From Hydrogenophaga sp. (lineage in GTDB: Bacteria > Pseudomonadota > Gammaproteobacteria > Burkholderiales > Burkholderiaceae_C), in the NCBI GenBank assembly GCA_018335615.1, contig JAGXRS010000446.1, positions 1-6,435 of the forward strand: a stretch of 6,435 nt of DNA, read 5' to 3'. A program made the position numbers and the translations under genes. The notes under the pieces are model-generated. The model worked only from the letters and a program-made list of their open reading frames with translations. It made no database searches and was not told the origin of the DNA. The first letter of the stretch is position 1; each line of letters begins with the position of its first letter. Of the stretch, positions 1 through 4,527 are shown piece by piece.

Positions 1-618
1 AGCCACATCGGCTCCTGCGGCTGGCCTGCACCGGGGGTGGAGATCCGGTTGCTGGACACGCAAGGCCAGCCGGTGGCGCCGGGTCAGGTGGGCGAGGTGT
101 GCGCGCGCGCCCCGAACGTGGTGCAGCGCTACTGGCCCGACCAGCCGGCGCTCGACGCCGACGGCTTTTTCCACACCGGCGACCTGGCCCGGCAGGCCGA
201 CGACGGCAGCTTCACCATCGTCGGCCGCGCCAAGGACATGATCATTTCGGGCGGCGAAAACATTTACCCGGCCGAGATCGAGAACCTGCTGGCGCAGCAC
301 CCGGCCGTGGCCGAATGCGCCGTGATCGGCCAGCCCGACACGCGCTGGGGCGAGGTGGCGGCGGCGGTGGTGGTGCTGCGTGAACCGACGGGCGAACCAG
401 GGTGGGAAGCGCCGCTGCAGGCCTGGCTGGACGGTCGTCTGGCGCGCTACAAATGGCCGCACCGCTGGGTGCGAATGGATGGCCTGCCGCGCACGGCGCT
501 GGGCAAGGTGCAGAAGGGCGCGCTCCAAACGCGGCTGGAGGCCGAGGGCTTCGACAGCGCCGGTCCGCAGCCTGTTGAAGGACTTGGCCCGAACGGAGTG
601 CGGGCCGCGTCTCCCTGA
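1..618 (+). CDS. AMP-binding acyl-CoA synthetase, C-terminal part (5' end outside window)
   Basis: This is the C-terminal part of an adenylate-forming (ANL superfamily) enzyme that activates a carboxylic acid with ATP and transfers it to coenzyme A. The frame is open from base 1, so the start lies upstream; the GTG at 37 is an internal valine codon within the GxPxPGVEI segment. In 205 visible residues I see the conserved HTGDL motif (residues 58-62, Asp61 for ATP ribose contact), the hinge and C-domain entry GRAKDMIISGGENIYPAEIE (75-94), and PRTALGKVQK (163-172), whose Lys169 is the expected catalytic lysine of the adenylation step. The family normally ends soon after that lysine motif; here about 30 residues follow, and the last 14 or so are encoded by REP-like DNA. 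The acyl substrate (long-chain, medium-chain or malonate-like) cannot be told without the N-terminal domain. It is convergent with the AmpG gene. Family assignment is secure; the specific substrate is not. Confidence 0.93.
   Translation, partial: SHIGSCGWPAPGVEIRLLDTQGQPVAPGQVGEVCARAPNVVQRYWPDQPALDADGFFHTGDLARQADDGSFTIVGRAKDMIISGGENIYPAEIENLLAQHPAVAECAVIGQPDTRWGEVAAAVVVLREPTGEPGWEAPLQAWLDGRLARYKWPHRWVRMDGLPRTALGKVQKGALQTRLEAEGFDSAGPQPVEGLGPNGVRAASP
573..596 (-). repeat. degenerate REP-like element inside the 3' end of the ligase gene
   Basis: These 24 bases line up without gaps with 623-646-type sequence of the clear REP-like element at 619-646, in the same orientation. They share the intact 'cccgaacgg'/'tccgaacgg' end and about 15 of 24 positions overall. 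They encode the last residues of the acyl-CoA synthetase. The similarity is partial, so this could be a decayed copy or chance in GC-rich DNA. Confidence 0.35.
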
Positions 619-646
619 GGGCGTCGACAAGCTCAGTCCGAACGGG
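619..646 (-). repeat. REP-like element, left copy of an inverted pair
   Basis: The reverse complement of these 28 bases reads cccgttcggactgagcttgt followed by cgacgccc, and matches the element at 782-809 at 22 of 28 positions, in opposite orientation. It starts directly after the stop codon of the acyl-CoA synthetase. From memory, sequences of the form 'gttcggactgagcttgtcga' are abundant dispersed intergenic repeats in Comamonadaceae genomes; the copy number here cannot be seen from one window. Such elements may act as transcript-end stabilisers or RAYT-transposase substrates, but no function is shown here. Confidence 0.72.
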
Positions 647-647
647 T

Positions 648-705
648 GGAGATGAACGCCTGGAGCGTCCTCGTTCGGAGATGGACGCCTGGAGCGCCCT
701 CGTTC
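648..705. repeat. two tandem copies of a 29-bp unit
   Basis: Two head-to-tail 29-bp units (648-676 and 677-705) begin ggagatg(a/g)acgcctgga and end cctcgttc, with 27 of 29 positions identical; the differences are at 655/684 (a/g) and 668/697 (t/c). They lie between the two inverted REP-like elements, outside any credible gene. The end of each unit resembles the 'gttcg' start of the REP-like core, so the units may be part of a composite repeat. The unit length of 29 also equals the spacing between copies, so the array has no spacer and is not CRISPR-like. Confidence 0.75.
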
Positions 706-766
706 GCCTGGTGCCCGCCTTCCTTTCCCCCATCCCCCGTTCACCCTGTACCCGCACTGCCATGCC

Positions 767-782
767 GCCTGTGGCCACAGGC
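767..782. other. perfect 16-bp palindrome
   Basis: The sequence gcctgtggccacaggc is identical to its own reverse complement over all 16 bases and directly abuts the right REP-like copy. It has no loop, so it is more like a dimeric protein-binding site or a cruciform arm than a terminator. There is no promoter next to it: it sits between two convergent 3' ends. Function unknown. Confidence 0.5.
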
Positions 783-809
783 CCGTTCGCCCTGAGCCTG
801 TCGAAGGGC
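782..809 (+). repeat. REP-like element, right copy of an inverted pair
   Basis: These 28 bases start cccgttcgccctgagcctgt and end cgaagggc. They match the reverse complement of 619-646 at 22 of 28 positions; the first eight bases and the tgagc and tgtcga cores are identical. The element lies about 20 bp beyond the AmpG stop codon. Together the two copies make an inverted pair enclosing about 135 bp, the arrangement typical of paired REP/BIME-type elements. Confidence 0.72.
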
Positions 810-816
810 TGACAGG
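797..816 (-). terminator. possible stem-loop at the 3' side of the AmpG gene
   Basis: A perfect 6-bp inverted repeat, cctgtc and gacagg, with an 8-base loop lies 12 bp beyond the AmpG stop codon and overlaps the right REP-like element. No T-rich tract follows on either strand, so this is not a classical intrinsic terminator. It may simply block exonucleases or be part of the REP element. Confidence 0.28.
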
Positions 817-828
817 ATGGCGCCCGGC

Positions 829-2226
829 TCAGGTCCTGGTCGGCTGCAACCTCGTCGCCAGCCACACCAGCACCAGCACCGGCAGGCCCAGGAAGGCGGT
901 GGCGGTGAAGAAAGTGGGGTAGTCGTAGGCGTCCACGAAGGCGCCCGAATAGCCCGCCAGCCACTTGGGCGCCAGCAGCATCATCGAGCTGAACAGCGCG
1001 TACTGCGTGGCCGAGTACTTCACGTTGGTGAGGCTGGAGAGGTAGGCGATGAAGGCGGCCGACGCCACGCCGGCGCTCAGGTTGTCGGCCGAGATCACGG
1101 CGATGAGCGCGGTGACGTCGTGGCCGTGCCCGGCCAGCCAGGCGAACAGCAGGTTGCTCGCCGCCGAGAGCACGGCGCCCAGCATCAGCACCCGCATGAC
1201 GCCCAGCTTGAGCGAGAGCGCGCCACCAATGAAGGCGCCCACCAGGGTCATGATCACACCGTAGATTTTGGTGACCGCCGCCACCTCGTCCTTGGTGTAG
1301 CCCATGTCCACGTAGAAGGGGTTGGCCATGATGCCCATCACCACGTCGCTGATGCGGTAGACGCCGATCAGCGCCAGGATCAGCAAGGCCTGCTTGCCAT
1401 AGCGCTTGAGGAAATCGGCGAAGGGCTCCACCAGCGCGCTGCGCAGCCACTCGGCGGCGTTCTTCGACGGCGGCAGCTGCACATGCACCGGCTCGCGCGA
1501 GAACAGCACGGTGAGCACGCCCACCAGCATGCTCGCGGCCATCACCAGGTAGGCCGTGGTCCACGCCGCCTGCTGGTAGAGCACGCCGGGTGCGGCGGCC
1601 GCAGCCCCGGTCACGGCCGGGGCCACCTCGGCGCGTGCGGCGATCCACAGCACGCCGGCGCCGGCCCAGATCATGGCGATGCGGTAGCCGGTCTGGTAGG
1701 TGGCGGCCAGCGCGCCCTGGTGGCGCACGTCGGCCGACTCGATGCGGTAGGCATCGAGCGCGATGTCCTGCGTGGCCGAGGCAAACGCGACCGCCAGCGC
1801 GCACCACACCACGGCCGTGAGGCCGGTGCGCGGATCGGCCAGCGCCATGCCCACCAGCGCAACGATGATGGCCAGCTGCGAGAACAGCAGCCAGCTGCGC
1901 CGCCGGCCCAGCCAGCGGGTGAGCAACGGCAAGGGCAGGCGGTCCACCAACGGGGCCCAACACCACTTGAAACCATATGCAAGACCCACCCAGCTGAGGT
2001 AACCGATGGTAGTGCGGTCCAGCCCCGCCTCGCGCAGCCGGAAGCTCAGCGTGCCCAGCACCAGCAGCAGCGGCAGCCCCGCCGAGAAGCCCAGCGCGAA
2101 CATGCGCAGGCTGGCCGGCTCCAGGTAGACGCGCAGGGTGTCGGCCCAGCTCAGGCGCTCGGGCACTGGTGCGCGGTCGTCGGGAAGGGGCGCAACGGGC
2201 AAGGCAGGAGACGGCGGCAGCGGCAT
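829..2226 (-). CDS. ampG: AmpG-family muropeptide permease (MFS)
   Basis: Inner-membrane proton-driven permease that imports GlcNAc-1,6-anhydroMurNAc peptides released from the cell wall, feeding murein recycling and, where an AmpR/AmpC system exists, beta-lactamase induction. The protein is almost entirely hydrophobic segments joined by short charged loops, as in the major facilitator superfamily. Characteristic AmpG segments are visible (numbering from the upstream GTG at 2259): GFSAGLPLLLVLGTLSFRL at 57-75, VGLAYGFKWCWAPLVDRL at 91-108, GRRRSW at 118-123, ATQDIALDAYRIE at 162-174 and the second-half signature ADNLSAGVASAAFIAYLSSL at 401-420 followed by YSATQYALFSS. I chose the ATG at 2226 (465 aa); a GTG at 2259 would add 11 residues (476 aa). 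Neither has a clear Shine-Dalgarno sequence. The proline-rich N-terminus before SWADTLRVYL is longer than in E. coli AmpG. The total is close to the E. coli length of about 490. The gene is divergent from the M48 protease. Confidence 0.93.
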   Translation of the reverse strand: MPLPPSPALPVAPLPDDRAPVPERLSWADTLRVYLEPASLRMFALGFSAGLPLLLVLGTLSFRLREAGLDRTTIGYLSWVGLAYGFKWCWAPLVDRLPLPLLTRWLGRRRSWLLFSQLAIIVALVGMALADPRTGLTAVVWCALAVAFASATQDIALDAYRIESADVRHQGALAATYQTGYRIAMIWAGAGVLWIAARAEVAPAVTGAAAAAPGVLYQQAAWTTAYLVMAASMLVGVLTVLFSREPVHVQLPPSKNAAEWLRSALVEPFADFLKRYGKQALLILALIGVYRISDVVMGIMANPFYVDMGYTKDEVAAVTKIYGVIMTLVGAFIGGALSLKLGVMRVLMLGAVLSAASNLLFAWLAGHGHDVTALIAVISADNLSAGVASAAFIAYLSSLTNVKYSATQYALFSSMMLLAPKWLAGYSGAFVDAYDYPTFFTATAFLGLPVLVLVWLATRLQPTRT

Positions 2227-2259
2227 GGTGGGCAGGAAGGGGGATGCGCGCGCTCGCAC

Positions 2260-2280
2260 GCTTTTGTCTATTATTGATTC
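2260..2280. promoter_or_regulatory. AT-rich divergent promoter region with TATTAT box
   Basis: This is a short AT-rich island in otherwise GC-rich DNA, between the AmpG and M48 protease starts. On the plus strand TATTAT (2269-2274) resembles a -10 hexamer and ends 6 bp before the protease ATG, so a transcript from it would start at or next to the ATG. The reverse complement, ATAATA, can act as a -10 for AmpG on the minus strand, giving a leader of about 36 nt to the ATG at 2226. I see no convincing -35 box for either. The promoter call is inference from base composition and position. Confidence 0.45.
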
Positions 2281-3150
2281 ATGTGCTTCTTATGCGATCT
2301 CAAGTCGGCCGACCCGTCGGTCACGCGCCCCGAACCTGTGTGGTCGGCCCGGCGTGCGTTCCTGCTCGCCGGCACGGCCGTGGCCGCCGGCGCGGCACTG
2401 CCTGCCGCAGCACAGGTGGACGTGGGCAAGGCATCGGCCATGCGCAAGCTGGTGCCAGCCGACGAGCTGGAAGCCGCCGCGCAGCAGCAATACGGCCAGA
2501 TGATGGCCGAGGCCAACAGCAAACGCGCCCTGCTCCCCGCCAGCCACCCACAGGTGCAGCGGCTGCGCCGCATTGCCCAGCGCCTCATCCCGCACAGCGC
2601 GCCCTGGAATGAGCGGGCCACGCAGTGGAAATGGGAGGTGAACCTGATCGAGAGCCCGCAGATCAACGCCTTCTGCATGCCCGGCGGCAAGATCGCGTTC
2701 TACACCGGCATTCTGGACAAACTGCAGCTCACCGACGATGAGTCGGCCATGATCATGGGCCACGAAATGGCCCACGCGCTGCGCGAGCACGCCCGCGCCC
2801 GTGTGGCCAAGAGCAGCGCCACCAACATCGGCCTGCGCCTGGGCGCCCAGCTGCTGGGCCTGGGCCAGCTCGGCGACATGGCGGCCGGCATGGGCGCGCA
2901 GCTGCTCACGCTGCGTTTCAGCCGCGAGGACGAAACCGAAGCCGACCTGGTTGGCCTGGAACTGGCGGCCCGCTCGGCCTACGAGCCGCGCGCCAGCGTG
3001 ACGCTCTGGCAGAAAATGACCTCCGCCAACAGCGGCGCCGGCAGCCCCAGCTTCCTCTCCACCCACCCACCCGGCCCCAACCGCATCCGCGAGCTGGAAG
3101 CCAACGTGCCGCGGGTGCAGGGCTTGTACGAGCAGGCGCGCAGGGGCTGA
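2281..3150 (+). CDS. periplasmic M48 family zinc metalloprotease
   Basis: Zinc endopeptidase, probably periplasmic and acting in envelope protein quality control like LoiP or YcaL. The zinc-binding HEMAH helix is at residues 161-165 (His161, catalytic Glu162, His165), and the third ligand is Glu220 in the EADLVG motif. NAFCMPGG (129-136) and STHPPGPNRIRELE (260-273) are also typical M48 segments. The N-terminus carries twin arginines (Arg24-Arg25 in SARRAFLLAG), a hydrophobic stretch and an AxA-type cleavage region ending PAAAQ near residue 45, which suggests Tat export. There are no TPR repeats, so it is not BepA-like. I chose the ATG at 2281 (289 aa) although no Shine-Dalgarno sequence precedes it; a GTG at 2338 would give a more usual signal length starting MWSARRAF. 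The extra N-terminal region has Cys2 and Cys5 in a CxxC arrangement. The gene runs directly into a kinase relic with no visible terminator. Confidence 0.92.
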   Translation: MCFLCDLKSADPSVTRPEPVWSARRAFLLAGTAVAAGAALPAAAQVDVGKASAMRKLVPADELEAAAQQQYGQMMAEANSKRALLPASHPQVQRLRRIAQRLIPHSAPWNERATQWKWEVNLIESPQINAFCMPGGKIAFYTGILDKLQLTDDESAMIMGHEMAHALREHARARVAKSSATNIGLRLGAQLLGLGQLGDMAAGMGAQLLTLRFSREDETEADLVGLELAARSAYEPRASVTLWQKMTSANSGAGSPSFLSTHPPGPNRIRELEANVPRVQGLYEQARRG

Positions 3151-3151
3151 G

Positions 3152-3725
3152 GTGTTCCAGGCATTCGTGCAGCGCAACAACCCCGAGCGCGACCGCACCC
3201 AGGAGATGGGCCTGCGCCTGTCCATCGGGCAACGCCGGTGCCACCCGCAGGGCATGGCCTGGGGCTGGACGCCCATCCGGGGCGCGGCTCGCGCTTCAAG
3301 CTGAGCCTGCCCTGGCATGCGCCGCCCTCCAGACGCGCAAGCCGCCTGCGACCGAGCGGCCCACGCCGCAGCTCCACCTGACGCGGCTGGATGACGCAAC
3401 CCAGGGGTGCCGGACCACCGCCCTGTTGCCGGAAGCCCTCCGCTGCCACTGCCTGCAGGCCGAAGGCATCGCCGGCGCCCCGCAGGCCGGGCGCGAGCAG
3501 CAGCCCGACATGCTGATCGCCGACGTCTGCCTCGCGCGCGGTCAGGAAACCGGCCTCGAGTTGGTGCGTGCCTTGCGCGAACAAGGGTCCGTGCTGCCCG
3601 CCGCCATCATCAGCGGCGATATCGGCCAGGTGCAGCCGCAACCGATCGAGCCGGCGGGCGGGGCTGGCGCTGCTGCACAGGCCGGTGCAGATGGAGGCCT
3701 TGCTGGCGGTGCTGCAGTCCCTCCC
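3152..3725 (+). pseudogene. decayed 3' end of a hybrid sensor histidine kinase (ATPase lid plus receiver)
   Basis: No single frame codes across this region, but three pieces of one known architecture follow in order. Frame 2 from 3152 reads VFQAFVQRNNPERDR then MGLRLSI, which is the ATP-lid part of HATPase_c; two glycines of the usual GLGLGLSI are replaced (EMGLRLSI). Frame 1 from 3250 continues GHGLGLDAHPGRGSRFKLSL, the end of the same domain, then stops at 3379. Frame 3 from about 3384 reads RLDD, then GCRTTALLPEAL, LIADV with the likely phospho-acceptor Asp (3522-3524) and LPAAIISGD with the conserved Ser (3612-3614), i.e. a response-regulator receiver; its start seems shortened. Frame 1 from 3655 finishes with RAGLALLHRPVQMEALLAVL, where Arg stands in place of the conserved Lys. 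The sensor, HisKA and N-box parts are absent. So this is a 5'-truncated, at least three-times frameshifted relic. Bases 3726-3780 hold only a stem-loop. Sequencing error alone would not explain the missing 5' part. Confidence 0.82.
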
Positions 3726-3729
3726 GTCG

Positions 3730-3746
3730 GCCGCATCGCCTGCGGC
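3730..3746 (-). terminator. possible stem-loop downstream of the small secreted-protein gene
   Basis: A perfect 6-bp inverted repeat, gccgca and tgcggc, with a 5-base loop lies 34 bp beyond the stop codon at 3781 of the minus-strand gene. It would form a stable GC-rich hairpin, but no T-run follows on either strand, so termination is a weak inference. It lies just after the last recognisable residue of the kinase relic. Confidence 0.3.
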
Positions 3747-3780
3747 TGCGGTCGAGTCGGATGCCTGCCACCGCCACCGC

Positions 3781-4374
3781 TCAGGGCGCTGGCTTCTTGT
3801 AGCTCATCAGCTCGGTCGTCCACACGGGCCGCCCCGATGAGCGGATGTGCTTCACGTTGGCCTTGACATCGGGTGCGTACCAGTAGGTGTCGTTCTGCTG
3901 GCCGTTGGTGCCGCGCGAGGTGTTGAAGAACCCGCGGTACTCCAGCCGGTAGGCCATGAACTGGCCGGCTGGCACGGAGACCTCCTCGTAGGCCACCACT
4001 TCGGCCTTTTGCTGCGTGTTGCCCGACACGCCGTCCGGCCGGCTCCAGTTCGCCTCGAAATCCCAGCGTTTGCCCACGGCCAGCGGCCAGACGCGCCAGG
4101 GCTTGGCGGACGGGTTGTAGGCACCATGCTCGGCGGCCAACGGAATCGACCTCGTCTTGCCATCGATGGAAAAGGCCAGGCCTTCGTCGGTCTTGACCAC
4201 CGTGCGAACGGAGCGCCCCTCTTCCAGTTTGGTCAGCGCGTCGACGCGGCGCCACTCCCAGGTTTCGCCCTCGACAAAGGCCTCGGGGGTGGGCATTTCG
4301 GTGGTTTGCGCACCCGCCAGGCCCACCGCACACAACAAGGAAACGCAACAGATGGAACGTGCCATTGAAAACAT
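3781..4374 (-). CDS. small secreted protein of unknown function
   Basis: I do not recognise a named family. The 197-residue product starts with a Sec-type signal peptide (MFSMARSICCVSLLCAVGLAGA, likely cut after residue 22 before QTTEMP), so the mature protein of about 175 residues should be periplasmic or secreted. It has no other membrane segment and no cysteines after the signal. The mature part looks like an all-beta protein: WEWRRVDAL (39-47), the tryptophan-rich WRVWPLAVGKRWDFEANW (93-110), VSVPAGQFMAYRLEY (132-146) and TYWYAPDVKANVKHI (163-177). The combination 'VPAG.F.AYR.EY' followed by 'TYWYAPDVK..VK' recalls uncharacterised DUF3108-like periplasmic proteins, from memory only. I chose the ATG at 4374 because GGGAG precedes it by 6 bases and the signal peptide begins there; the open frame runs on to 4515 but the added 47 residues look like translated intergenic DNA. 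Confidence 0.8.
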   Translation of the reverse strand: MFSMARSICCVSLLCAVGLAGAQTTEMPTPEAFVEGETWEWRRVDALTKLEEGRSVRTVVKTDEGLAFSIDGKTRSIPLAAEHGAYNPSAKPWRVWPLAVGKRWDFEANWSRPDGVSGNTQQKAEVVAYEEVSVPAGQFMAYRLEYRGFFNTSRGTNGQQNDTYWYAPDVKANVKHIRSSGRPVWTTELMSYKKPAP

Positions 4375-4380
4375 GGTGAT

Positions 4381-4385
4381 CTCCC
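4381..4385 (-). promoter_or_regulatory. ribosome binding site GGGAG deciding the start at 4374
   Basis: On the minus strand GGGAG lies 6 bases before the ATG at 4374. It supports this start over the upstream in-frame positions up to 4515, and over the second ATG at 4365. Confidence 0.6.
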
Positions 4386-4527
4386 AAGTGGTCCAACCAA
4401 CAACACAAGCATCGGCCACCCCCCCCACGCTGCACGCCCACCCCCTGGAGGCGAAGCGGGCTGGCGTGGCGGGGTGCCGGGCGGTCCCCCATGAGCGGGG
4501 GGTGAAACCCACCACGTGCGCCTCCGA
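4386..4527. other. GC-rich intergenic stretch with homopolymer runs and weak inverted repeats
   Basis: This gap between two collinear minus-strand genes holds no gene. It contains a run of eight C at 4419-4426, an inverted repeat cacgcc (4433-4438) / ggcgtg (4463-4468), and a possible hairpin ccccc (4486-4490) / ggggg (4497-4501) with a 6-base loop located 27-42 bp beyond the stop of the upstream gene. No T-run follows either hairpin, so a terminator is uncertain. The minus-strand sequence at 4391-4412 is T/G-rich and could hold a promoter for the small secreted protein, but I see no clear -10/-35 pair. Confidence 0.4.

Noticed and set aside
648..705. CRISPR-like array
   Set aside because: There are only two units, they abut without spacers, and no cas genes are visible.
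242..1966. 574-residue open frame on the minus strand
   Set aside because: It is an off-frame shadow of the AmpG gene, runs antisense through the repeat region and across the acyl-CoA synthetase, and its composition (Arg/Ala/Gly/Pro-rich, no domains) is typical of frames open by high GC.
817..2277. 486-residue open frame on the plus strand opposite AmpG
   Set aside because: It is rich in His, Gln, Gly and Arg with no recognisable motif, and is antisense to a clear membrane-transport gene; it is open because stop codons are rare in this GC-rich DNA.
2290..3399. 369-residue minus-strand frame opposite the M48 protease
   Set aside because: It is antisense to a gene with clear catalytic motifs, has no domain of its own, and crosses into the kinase relic.
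3426..3866. intact stand-alone response regulator
   Set aside because: The frame holds the middle of a receiver but lacks a complete acidic pocket at its start, and its end leaves the receiver frame before the conserved lysine; the true continuation is in another frame, so it is a relic.
4375..4515. N-terminal extension of the small secreted protein up to 4515
   Set aside because: The extra 47 residues precede a good signal peptide, have no hydrophobic pattern of their own, and translate GC-rich intergenic repeats; GGGAG supports the start at 4374.
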